A stretch of DNA of 64,000 nucleotides. Origin: Deroplatys truncata (taxonomy: Eukaryota; Arthropoda; Insecta; Mantodea; Mantidae). The position numbers were made by a program, and so were the translations under genes. Of the stretch, positions 22,710-35,581 are shown one piece after another (the first letter of the stretch is position 1; the number at the start of each line of letters is the position of its first letter). Under the pieces are notes generated by a model. The model ran no database searches. It was not told the DNA's origin and was given only the letters and a program-made list of their open reading frames with translations. The stretch covers positions 105,358,094 through 105,422,093 of the forward strand of contig CM060975.1 of the NCBI GenBank assembly GCA_030765065.1. Direction: 5' to 3'.

Positions 22710-25700
22710 ACATGTTTCCAAAAATGCTTTCTTTTTTTTCATGGGCTCTCAAAACATATATTTCCGGTGAAATCTCAGTATCGAATTTTTGGGTGGAATA
22801 CAATACTTCCCCTACTTACTATACGTAGTAGAGAAAGTAAAAATTCAGTGATACATTCACATGACTTTCTCTATCCTGTATCTTTGTTAATGGGTATACA
22901 AACTATTCTTACTAAAGCTTATTTTTCTATCTACTACATTTAATCCAAAAAATCCGTGCAAAAATAGCTACATTACACATTTAGTTAAAAATACAAAGAG
23001 AACGGCGATAGTCAAATTATTAATAGCACGCTATAATTATGCTGGCCTTAAAATTCCATACTGTTGCTATGCAATCGCAAGAAACAACTGAAAATCGATG
23101 GGACTTGAAAGGAATAAGTATTGTACAATTCGAAACTTTAATAACAGACATCTCAGAAAGGGCTTGTGCCACAAGAAAACTTATTTTAAGTAAATTGTAT
23201 GTTTTAAAGAGCTCTACAGTTTTGGAGTGATACGATTTCGTCTATCGCTTAACGTTTATAAGTTGTACAAGATTATACAAAATTCCTTCCGAATGAAGAG
23301 GCTATTCCCAGAAAATTCAAAATATGAATTTTATTTGTCATGTAAATATCTTTAATATATGGTAATTTTTTAGAAAATCAAAATTTTCGAAAAATGTTCC
23401 ATGTTAAGGTTATTGGGGTGAGGGGATTTTCTTGAAAATCTTCGTTTCGCATCCTTCGAGGATACTAAACTCAAATACCAAGTTTGGTATTTAACCGACT
23501 TTTCGTTTTTTAGTTTATTGTTCACAGAACACAGACGGACATGTTTCCAAAGAAGCTTTATTTGGATTCAGGGCGCCTCAAAACATGTATTTCCGGTGAA
23601 ATCTCGGTATCGAATTTTCGGGTAGAATGCAATGCTTCCCCAAGTTGTTCCGTTACATTCAGTGTCCTTTTCTGCTCACTCCTCTACAAACTATTCACTA
23701 AAGCTTATTCTGTCTACTTCTTGTTAATGGAGTGAAACTTTCATTACACATTTCGTTGTGGATATAAGAGGGATACAGTAGACTAAAGCGATAGTCAGAT
23801 TTTTAAAAAGCGAATCGCTATGTGATGGCTGAAATCCATGCTCTGTCGTCCTCCGTGGTATAGCGGTTACCATGCTAGCCTCTAGTTCCCGAGGTCGCGG
23901 GTTCAAACCCGGCGGGGGCGATGGATTTTTCCGGACGTAAAAATCCTTAGCATGGCTTCCTTCGGAAAGGAAACAAAGCCGGTGGTCCCGTGTCGTAGAT
24001 TTACGGCACGTAAAAGAACCTCAAGCCTGATAAAAAGGCGTCTGAGCAAATTACCGGTGTTTCACGCCCAATATAGAATGGGACGCTAAGGACCACAGTA
24101 GTTAAAGAGCGTCCATAAATAAAACTCAATTTTTAATTTTTGTTAATCGAGATAAGCTTTCATTACACATTTCGTTGTAGGTATAAGAAGGATACAGTGG
24201 GCTAAATTGACAGTCAGATTTTTAAAAAGCGGATCACTATGTGATGGCTTTGAAATTCTATGCTCTTTAATGAACACGAGAAAAAAAGTCAATAGCGACT
24301 TATCATTTAAGAAAAGGGCGTATTTGAAAATTCAAACCAATAACAAAGAATGTCTCCGAAATAGTTAACGGCACAAAAAAATGTTATTTGATATAAACTG
24401 TGTGCTTTAAATGGCGATTAAAAGCCATCTCCTGCCATTGTTAAATGTGTTAAATTCATTACCCACTAGCTCAGAAACCATTTAGGATACCAAACTGGAA
24501 CGTTTATAGAATGAAATGGCATTATTTTCTTCGTTAAATTAATATTTTAAGTGTAATTTATTAGCAATTATTTTTTAAATAACAACAATATTAACACAAA
24601 GTAGAGCCACAACAGCACTTACAGGTTATTTTATTATCCTAAAATTTAATTTAGTTATCTTAAATAGTTTCTGAGAAAACGGGTCATTTATGCCAGAATA
24701 TGTCATTTACAGAAAAAGCTATTCAGAGCAAACATGGAGAAACCAAACTCGGATATATTTGCAAAGAAGGAAGCCACATGGCTTGAGCATACAGAAAGTG
24801 ACATTAACAGCAGTACACATTTTATAGCAAAACTTTCCCTAAAAGAAGGGCTGAAGTTTATTTTTCTACTCCAAAGTGGTAGGAGCTATGATTTTTTTCT
24901 AGAAGTGGTGCAGAATTCACAATACAAAATGCCAGATGCAGCACCAATTTAAAAATATATTTGAAATATATGAATTTTGTCTAGAGTGATAAAATATATA
25001 TCAAATTAATGAGGAAATTCCATTCAACAAGACTGCACAAAAAACTAAAACATTTTTTTTTTTGATAATTTTCACTTTTTAGGTCCCCCTTAACAAGACC
25101 TACGTTTTATGTGCAGTAAGGGTACGCCTATCTCATGGTTTACTAATTACACAAAGGTCATTCAGAATGAAGAGGTCTTTACAGGCTATCCACGGAAAAT
25201 TCAAGATGTACATTTTATTTGTCATGCAAACATCAAAATGGTTAGAGCCATTTTTGTGAAAATTAAAAATAGCAAAAATGTGTCCATATAAAAGGTAGTT
25301 TGGGATGATGGATTTCCTTGAAAAATCTTCGTATCGCATCCTTGGAAGACGCTCAACTTAAATATCAAGTGTGGATTTCATCAACTTTTCATTTTTGAGT
25401 TTGCTGTTCACACACATACACAAACGTGGATTCAAGGAGTCTAAAAATTGTAATTGCACCCCCTGTTTTTGAGTTGTTTTTTTTTAAATTTATGGACGCT
25501 CTTTAATTGCTGTGGTCCTTAGCGTCCCATTCTACTATATTGGGCGTGAAAGACCGGTAATTTTGCTCAGAGGCCTTTTTATCAGACTTGAGGTTCTTTT
25601 ACGTGCCGTAAATCTACGACACGGGACCATCGGCTTTACTTCCCTTCCGAAGGAAGCCGTGCTAAGCATTTTTACGCCCGAACAAATCCATCGCCCTCCG

Positions 25701-28700
25701 CCGGGTTTGAAGCACTCCCTGTGAAATCTCGGTATCGAATTTTTTAGTGGAATGCATTACTTCCACTACTTACTATAGGTAAGTAATAGATAAATTAAAT
25801 ATATGTCATTCTGAAACATACTAATCAAATAATAATTATAATATTTACTGATTATATCCTTTACTTAAAAAAATTATTTTCTCCTTTTCATTAAAACAAA
25901 GTAAACCTCTCCTAGTTATCTTTTTGCCTTTAATGCGTAGTATTTGTTTTTACAAGATGTATGGATAGTATTGTATTAATGAATAAAAACAATAATTTAA
26001 AAAAAATCGTTGATTGTAGTCAAATGGGTGGTTTCTTAGGGGAATAGTCTCGAAAGCGGGTGGCACCAGTTAAAAGTGGGTAATATGGCAACCATACCGT
26101 CATTCATAATTTCTAAAAAATCTAAAATGACAACCGAGGAAATCTGGTATGAATATCATAACAATTGAAACAAAACCAAAAACCTTCGGAAATACTAGGC
26201 GTTCAAAATGTCCATACTGCCGAGGGGATTTTTCTTGAACTCTCCAGATCAGAATGTTTCAGTCATTGCGTTTCACATACCTGGTGCCGTTTGCACGTTA
26301 CGTCGATGCTGAGATGTTTTTCTTGAAAATTGTTAAAATTAAATTAAATTGAGTTTTATTTATGGACGCTCTTTAACTACTATGGTCCTTAGCGTCCCAT
26401 TCTATATTGGGCATGAAAGATCAGTAATTTTGCTCAGAGGCCTCTTTATCTGGCTTGAGGTTCTTTTACGTGCCGTAAATCTACGACACGGGGCCACCGG
26501 CTTTACTTCCCTTCCGAAGGAAGCCATGCTAAGGATTTTTACGCCCGAAAAAATCCATCGCCCTCCGCCGGGTTTGAACCCGCTACCTTGGGAACCAGAG
26601 GCTAGCGCGGTACCCGTAGTATAACTTCTGTTACAGAGTGAAAAGACACTTCAATGATTTAAAAATGGTGAACTGCTTTCGAAGTACTCAACGGATTCGA
26701 CAGTTTTCACTGTTGCAAAACTTGTTTCTTTCTCATTTTCCTTTATATCACAGGTTTCCAAATATTTTTAAAATGTTGGGGTGTTTTAATAGTAGAACTA
26801 TTTTGTAGTTTTAAACTGTATTTGTAATTAGATTATTGTCATTTCTACGAGCCTTTATTATACACATTGCTGGAGTCTGCTATAGGATGCCCAAATGATT
26901 TAAAGGGTTTAAAAACATTTATAACATGTCCAACTTCCGCCCGCGCAAAGCTGAGTAAAAAGATTACTTCCATTCTAAAAGAGAAAATGTCCTAAAACTG
27001 AGGCAGCGCACCTACCTTGTGAGAGGTTTTGCATTTAGGGATTACATTTGAGAGCAGAGGGTCCTTATACGCAAGGAGACATTGTAATCATAAAACAAGC
27101 GTCATTCTTTGCATAGCATTAAGTCACGTGATACCGATTTTGTAAACATGAGAGGAGGAAGTATTTATCATTAGTCTTAAGTAAATAAGCTTCTTGATCA
27201 AACAGCAAATATGTCTCTTCCAATTAGAACTAAAAAACAAAGGAACAGCTTTTGCTCGAAGGTCACTGTACCTACATGGAATTAATCGTTTCATTTTACT
27301 TCTCTTTCTCTCCTCACTGAAACGAAACTCATGTCTTGTGACTCAAGGAAATCTGTTATTAGATTCAGGGACGCACTTAAAAATTACGACCTTGTGGTTA
27401 ATTTCTAATAGTTCTTCTGAGTCTTGAAACTCTTGATAATAATTACAAACATATAATTAACAACATATGCTTTTTGAATGCACATCCCGATACGAGTTTC
27501 GAAACATATTTTCCCAGATTCAATTATCTGCCTGCTGTTTCAGCTTCTTCTGTTACTGTTTAAAGCGGAATTCCCAGTTTTATCAAAGTATTAGGTAAGT
27601 TCATTTCAGCGATGTATTACGTTAGTTTTCTTATCAGTTCATGTACGGCCCCATATATCTCCTAGTGCGCATAACTAACTTTTGGCATTAATTTACAACA
27701 ATCGAAAACGGCACGTGTGTATGCTAAGCGCAAATTCTAATAATTTTTTACTGGTTCAGAAGTTCTTTGGAACGCCTGGTTGCAGCAAGCGAACGCGTTT
27801 TGAGTTTGTTTGTACGTACTTTCCCATATTAGTCTTCTAATGGATATGCTTAAACTGTCAAGAGCCCAATCAGAGATTGTTGTTGGGATAGATAGGTTAC
27901 AGACGTAAGACAGACACGCTAACCCACACTACGGAAATGGACATCTCTGAATTTATGGGTTCAATAAGCATAGAACCCAATCAGAGCGACTCTATTTAAA
28001 TAAAGTATGGGTTGCCCCTGTGGTCGAATGGTCAGCATCTGGGATTTCATCCCAAGGGACTCGGGTTCGACTGCCCACTGCTGGGAAATTTTTCTTTAAT
28101 TAGAATACTCTTCCCATACAGTACGGAAAGCATGAGTACGAGAGTGAATGAATACGTGTTTCAGGTTTGTTGTAGTTTAAGGAGTAGTCAGACGGAGGGG
28201 TGGTCAGTAACTGTAGCATTACGTAGGCCATAGGCTCTTTCTGCTTCTAAAGTGACTCCTGGGAGGAAGGATAAAGGGGAGATCCGACGATGATGTGTGC
28301 TAGCAAGGCAAGTTCCTAAGGATTCCAACTTGACATCAATCCTGACGCCGGCTAGCCCTACCTTAGTCAACCACAACCTGGGGATGCTTGGGAATAGGCG
28401 AGACAGCTGTCAGGAAGGAAGGGGTATCCAGTAGTCCCGCCAAACGCCAGGTAGAAATCTTTTCATAATGCAAACTCCATGTCTTGGCGCAACATACCAA
28501 CCGCCGCCGCCTGGTCCTACAAACCTGAAACAGATGAAGTGAAACAATGAAAGGAAATTATGGGGACAGGAAATTCGTGATAGAAGGGAACCACCCCAGC
28601 ATTTGCCTACCGACTTGGAGAAACCACGAAAAAAGCACATGGTCAGAATGGGCGATCCGATGGGAATCGAACCCGGACTTCTAGAATGGAAGCCTCACAT

Positions 28701-31700
28701 GTTATCGCGGAGCCTTCTGTTTGGTCAGTTCTATTGTTACCTATGGTCAAAAGTAATACAGCTAATATTTGTTTCTGGATAACGGGTAAACGTCAGTAAA
28801 CGGGTTACATGTGTCAGAAAGATGTTTCTGAAAGCATAGCCCCCGGTATGACTAGTTAAAAATGGCTATGGCACACTTTCGGGTGAAATTGTGACAAGAG
28901 TGTAAAATGAAACAATTCGTGCTTATAAACCGTATCAGGTGACGCTCAAGCACAACGTTACACAACTTTGATCATTTTCAACATTAGCGTTACTCAATTA
29001 GTTTTTTCTCGTTTGCAGGATGGAATGCGTGGGACGAGGTAACAACTGCTCGTTTGATGAGACATACTTTTTATCTCTCCTTTATTTAGAACTAAGCGCG
29101 TACATGTTTTCACATAACAATAAGCAGTACACAAATTACAAAATAATTATTTGCCAATACAACTTTACAAAATTAATGAATGTCTTTAAAAAATGTTCAA
29201 CATGGTGCTCAACCAGCTCGTTGCAAGCATTGCAACATCTCCCATTGACCGTGGTACACGTTCAAGAGCGTGTGATCTTCTTTGAATCAAATGAGATTAC
29301 GATTCCAGCTATAGTGTCTCAAAAAGCATTTTATAAGCCAAACATTTTACATGATCCCAAAGAAGGCAATCTATTGGAAGGAGATATGAAGAATGGGATG
29401 GCCAAACAACAGGTCCTTCTCTTTCTAACCATCTGCCACGATGATTGTGATGATTATGATGATATCCAAACAACTATGCACGATAAGACAGAAGTAAGGG
29501 GAAAATCCAACTTGGAATGTAGCAATTGAAATGCCCTACACAAGCTTAAGCAATATCCGCCGCAATACAGATATGTAGCTTTATACAGCAGCGCCACTGA
29601 ATATGAGATTATAAGAAAACGTTGTTCAATTTGACACCATTAATCGCAGCTCAAATTTTGTCACAAATTCATCCGAACACCCTGAATATGTACAATGAAA
29701 AATGCGCTTTAGAATGCGCATAGCATTTCTGTCTAAAAATGTGCGGTACAATCTATTTTGTGTGACAAATGTGGGCACTGTATTTAAATATCATACTATA
29801 AACAATCTAACGGCTGAAAGTACCTTCTGATCAACCTAAGGGATTTAATTTACTCTCGTCATGGTTTCGATACCTTCTTTGCTTATTTACCATCTATGCT
29901 CCTACTTCAAATCTGGAATGTATACACATTTCCACGAATGAAATAAACAAATGAAATCATTATTTTCCCAGTTACTCTCAAGACTAAAACTAAAGTAATT
30001 GATATTCTATTTCTATGGTATGAAGAACAAAATGTTAAAAATCTAACGCAATCACTGAGTACCTGAACTCGCGCATTCGTAATTGCCGTGATCGAATTAA
30101 TACACAGAATTCGCATCGCTAATTAATAATCCATATTTGCTAAATGCAATGTTTGCCCAATGTAAGTTTTGGGAGGCATTTTTTCCGTGTGTATTATATT
30201 CTCAGCTTTCTCTGTCATTCGAGGAATTTGTAATATGGTTCTAAGAATATCATGCATTTGGAATCTCGACGCTGAGCTGTTCTGCGAGAACGTTCACAAA
30301 ATCACTCTTACATATTAATCTGAATGCCCAATGCCATTGGTATGGTCATTCCCAGCAAAGCCGCCGCCAGTTGGGGTCCCGCGACTCAGAAGTAAGTGCT
30401 AGCTTCCGGTTAACTTGGCTCTTCCTGCCATGATAGTTTCCCATGAGGGGGTTCTCGGGACCCATTGACATTTGTAAGGGATTCCCACTGGGCCAAGTGA
30501 GGATTATAAATTACATGAGTGTCGAAACCCAACAAAACAAATTCTGGCTGTCCAGCTAGAACAGAAAGCTATCGCCATTTTTTTCTAAGTCTACTATGAA
30601 GTTGAGATTTTACTGGGGAAGGCTTAACTTTATGAGCATCGGCTATAAAAGCCTACCAGTTCATTGTATGCTGTTATGTTTAGGCCTGTATTTATGATAT
30701 CCGTGTGCCTGTGTAAAAATGGGCCCTATAGACTGGTTGTCTGTACGACTTTCTATCATATCTTCCTACTAAGACTAAAGTGGAATTTGGTTACCATAGC
30801 ACACCTTTTCATATGTTTTCTTCAATCTGAGTGTCTCGAGGATGCAAATTTCGTTTCCTCTTGCCCAGGTCTGATTTTTCTTTCTTTCTTTTCTATTTTA
30901 CTTAAGCGATAGAATCCGAGGGTCTTTGGTGGGCAATCTGAAAGTAGAGTATATTTTCACAATTTCCATTAGGTTCGAATTGGTAACTAAAACGTGGCAT
31001 ATTTCTTCAGAGTAAACATGCTTACTACCTTACAGACAGTACACTGCTGGCTGTTTGCTTTCTCTATCACTACTTTTTTACAGGACTTGGGCCCGTCTGC
31101 AAAAGCTCCGGTTGCACTGCAGCCCAAAGGCTTATTGTGCTAACCCTGTAATGATTGCTACCTCTTCACACTAGTCACAGGCCCACTACTAGTTGGATAG
31201 GAGTCCTCTGGTTCCATAAAAAAAGTCCCAAAAGTTTTATAACTCCTTGATATTAATGCTTCCCAGGAGGATATTATATGATAGGCTGTTTTAGTTTCAG
31301 ACCAGCACAATCTATAGTCTATGTTGCCCTGAAATCTTCCTATTATGTGTAGGTGTTTTCTCACTGGTGCATGCCCATTGGCAAAGGTTGCTATTGTTTT
31401 TAACTGAAACTTACTACATTTGAGCAGTCTGTCAGTTAGAAGTTTACGTAGTTCTTTGATAAACAATTTCGCATGCCAAATTCCTGGAATCCTCTTCCAG
31501 GTAAAAAAATGTTATTTTTTACACCAGTTTGTTATAGCCACTCTAATGGAACAGGTACTCATCCACGATGCAACTTAAATGGCTTGCAACTTCGAACTGC
31601 GCAAGAAAAGTGGAGTTGCATCTGTAAACTGCCAAGCAAGGAGGAAAATTTCATGCTTAACTCGAATTCAGTGCAACTTATAAGTGGCGTTCAACTTCGG

Positions 31701-34700
31701 AAGTTGCTTCGTGTACACAGCAGAAAAGAGAAAGTTGCGCCATCTGAAAGTGGCGTGAACAGTTTAGAAAACTTTTGTGGCGTATTCGGTGCAACTTTGT
31801 TACTTCGTCTACTGTGGTAGTAAATAGTTGAGAGGTGGGTACAAAGATCATAGTACAAAATTAAGATAGATGTGTGGATTTTATTAGCTTAATAATAATA
31901 CGAACAATTTGTTGTAGCATGGTGACAATGTATGTATTTCTTCGTAGGTAATAATGGCCCAGACCAATAAATGGACAAGAGAAATGATAAAGGGGTTGAT
32001 TGAACTGATTGAAACCAAGGATTGCTTGTGGATGGTAGATACTACGGATTTCAAAAACAAACAAAAGCGACAACATGCGTTCCATGATATAGGAATCGAG
32101 TTCAACATGTCAGCAGAGGAAATAAAAGTAAAAATCCACAGGTTGAGAACCCAGTTTCACCAACGAAAGGAACAAAATGAGGGCAGGGAAATCTGGAAGT
32201 GGTGCAAAAGACACGTATAAAACAAAACGGGAATTTTATGATGCACTGCAGTTTATGTTTTATCACACAAGCAGCAACAACGATGCGGTAGATTCTTTGG
32301 TAAGTACCAACTCACTCACTTTAAATGTAGCGATATTGCAAAGGAGCCCCTCCTTCACGGCAAAAATTCTCCTTGAACTCCTCTCTAACGTTTTTTGCTG
32401 CAGTATGAGGATTTCTAGTTACAATTCTTTGCAACGGCACTAAGTCGTAGTTCTGGTTGTGCCAAGTGCCCAATGTAACAGTTCCATCTTCATTTTCTGT
32501 ATCGAATGTTCCTCTAGGAGCATATATAGGAGTAGAACGCACTATAAGAAAATTGTGCAATACACAAATAGCACACACCACTTTTTTCACTTTACTGGGT
32601 TTCAATTCCATGGTTCTTCTGAGACATCGGAACCGAGGCGCGATAATTCCAAAAACATTTTCTATCACTCGTTTAGCTCTCGATAGACGGTAGCTGAAGA
32701 TTCTTTCATCAACACTTTGATTTTTAAAGGAAAAAGGTTTCATTATATGTGATTTTAGAGGAAATGCATCGTCTGCAACAATGACATATGGCACAGGAAA
32801 TTTTCTTCCCGGCAAAGGTTTTGGATTGGGTATATTTAATGAATTGTTTTCAAGGGAAGACGAGAGAGAACAATTTCTATCAAACACTCCTCCATCAAAA
32901 TCTCTGCATTTCGATCCAACATTTATGTAGGTTAGTTTGTAATTAGCATCTGGTAATGCCATTAAAATGATGCTATGAGCTCCTTTGTAGTTGAAATACA
33001 AACTGCCTTTGTTCGCTGGAGCTCGAATATTTACATGCTTCCCATCTAGTGTGCCTATGCAGTTAGGAAAATTCCATTTCTCCTGGAAATCTTTTGCTAC
33101 TTCGTTCCATTCATCTTCAGTGCTTGGTATCCAAAACGTGAAATAAATAACAATCATAATAACAATATTAATGATATTAATAATAATCTACTATTCCATA
33201 ACGATTTTTGTTCGATGTGCAAAATTGAAAATTGCATTCACATGGGAAGAAAATTAAACAAGGGAATGGATCATAAAACTATTATTCCAGGAACTTTGAA
33301 AGATGCAATATTTTGGCATAAGTAACCTATTTATTGTGATAGTAATTAGCCGCGTTTAATTACAGGAAATTGGAAGCCCTAGTTCTCAGGAAAATTGCAT
33401 GGATGATGATGGCTGTGACATAGATTTCCAGGGAAATGAGCATGAATCAGCAACCCAAAGCAGTTCCTATCCCATGCCAAATCCAGGAACTAGCATTTCC
33501 CAAAAGAGCGGGTGTAAACGACGTCACACCTCCGAAATACAAGAACAGGCTGCCATTAACCAATGTTTGGAGGTTTTGCAGAATGCTACCAAAAAAGACG
33601 AGTTCAGCATTTTTGGGGAGTATGTGGCCAGTGAAATTCGGCAGCTGGACAGTGCATATTGGAGGATGAAGATGAAACATGCTCTACAACAGTGCACACT
33701 TCGAATTAGCGAAGAATATACTAGACAGAAATTTCAAGATGTATTGTCTCCACAGGACTCAAGTGTAGTAGTGCCATTAGAGGGGTATTATGTTTTGCAG
33801 GGAGGGGACGATCAACAGGCTCAGCAGTAAAACTTGTATCCATGTAAACATATAAAAATAAAGTTTGTTTTATTACCTTTAAGTAGTCTTCTTTCATGAC
33901 ACTGTAAATAGCATCACATCTAATATTGGTATTAGAAATAAATACATCAGTGACTGATAGCTGTTGCCTAAAATATCACATTGATGATATAGTTATAAAT
34001 AATGACAGCCGAATGTAGTACACATTAAACTCCATCATTTTAACCGAATTAACTGTCGCTAGAAATCTCAGTGTCAACACAAGACGTTCTGTTGCTGATA
34101 TTGACTTTCTCATTATTGTATCTTGCTTTTGTATTACAGGTGCTATTCTTCTAAGCAGATAATTAAAATCAACCGCTGACATGCGTAGGAAATTCTTATA
34201 GAAATTTTGATCTCCCTCATAGAGCTCTTGCAGCAAGTTGTTTACAACCCCACAATATTCGCGACTTAAAATCCACTCTCTTACCCAACACTTTCTTGAC
34301 GACCTTTTACGTTTTTCTCTACGTCGACGAAGTAAAATAAAAGACAGGCATGCTACGGATAAAACTTCATTATGAGACGACGCCATACCAAGCACACAGC
34401 TGACTAGAAAGTGGCATGCAGAAAATTTACCGCCACAAATATAGCATCGTGTAAACGCTCGGTGCAACATTTCTGTGGACATGCCACTTTTACAGTGGCG
34501 CAACTCGAAATCGTGCAACTTTGCATGCTGTGTGTAAACAGAACGTGCCACATTTGTGGCCCGCAAGAAAAATGGCATGCCATAAAACTGGCATCGTGGA
34601 CGAGTACGTATGTAGGTATGAGTAGTATGTCTAGCGGTGGCTCTAGTTTGAGTTTCAGCTGTGTCGATCCATGCTTTGCAAGTTCGCCAGTTTTCTCATT

Positions 34701-35540
34701 GCCTTCAATTCCTTTATGCACTGGGACCCATTACAAACAAACTTTGTTATGTTCAGCCAGGTTGGATAAGGTAATAATACATTCACCTACCAGTCTAGAT
34801 GATACACTAAAGAACTTTTTAAAGCCTTTAGTGCTGCCTGGCTGTCTGAAAAAAATGAAGATATGTTCATTTTTAACCTCTCTTCTACGATTTTCTTTTG
34901 CACAACGTAGAATGGCAAATACTTCGGCTTGAAATACCGTGGTTACAAGACCTAGTGAATTCCAAAGTTACACCTGGGTCTTAAGCCAAATACCCCAGAA
35001 CACGACTTTAGTCTATTTTTGAGCCGTCTGTGAACCGGATCAAAGAACACTCAGGTAGTTTCTGATAGGATTCTTGCCATAAGTCTTCTTCAGTTATCGT
35101 TACCTTGAATGTATTATGGTGCAGTAAATTTTTTTCCGAGGTAGTCTGTTTCCGGCTTGAAAATCGGATCTACTACCTCCTTCGTTATGGCTAAGATTCC
35201 CGATGGAGACCTAGGAATCTTAGTTATTTTGGTTTGCTGCAGTCTGAGGAAAGCGATTCTGGCCTCCCCCTTTATCAAAATATCCAAAACGGTCAGGTTC
35301 AAGAGCGTTTCCATTGTTGCAGTAGGGGTTGTACCCATTGTCCCAGTTATTGCTAGACAGGCCAGCCTTTGGATCCTTAGTTTTGTTTTGGTGCTTAATT
35401 CTCGTGTCTTAATCCACCAGGCTATTGCACCGTACAGTAATGATGGTCTGACTACCCTAGTACATAGCCAGTGTAGCATTCTAGGTCTTGGACCCCATCT
35501 CTTACCATGCATTCGTCTTACTACAAATAGTAGTAATGGC

Positions 35541-35581
<41 letters not shown>

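Larger units (their letters stand above)
31555..34603. mobile_element. PIF/Harbinger DNA transposon, about 3.05 kb, inserted into the LINE
   Basis: The termini are inverted repeats: left GTACTCATCCACGATGC (31555-31571), right, on the minus strand, GTACTCGTCCACGATGC (from 34603), with 16 of 17 matching and similarity continuing inward. The flanking trinucleotide TAC/GTA is the probable target duplication, but its register is one base ambiguous. It carries two genes: a DDE_Tnp_4 transposase (-) and a MADF-type DNA-binding protein (+). Both ends hold repeated short motifs (GTGCAACTT, AGTGGC, GTGTAAAC) that look like transposase-binding sites. Its two genes are only lightly damaged, so it is younger than the LINE. 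Confidence 0.88.

Noticed and set aside
23845..23925. Possible functional tRNA genes at SINE heads (23.85, 28.01, 39.7 and 40.6 kb)
   Set aside because: A and B boxes are present, but acceptor and anticodon stems do not close and each is joined to a repeated non-tRNA body, which indicates SINEs.
32457..32693. Plus-strand frames at 32.46-32.69 kb and minus-strand frame at 33.45-33.68 kb
   Set aside because: They are antisense shadows of the Harbinger transposase and of the MADF exon 2.
34411..34932. 173-residue plus-strand frame at 34.41-34.93 kb
   Set aside because: It spans the Harbinger right end and antisense LINE RNase H sequence and shows no domain of its own.
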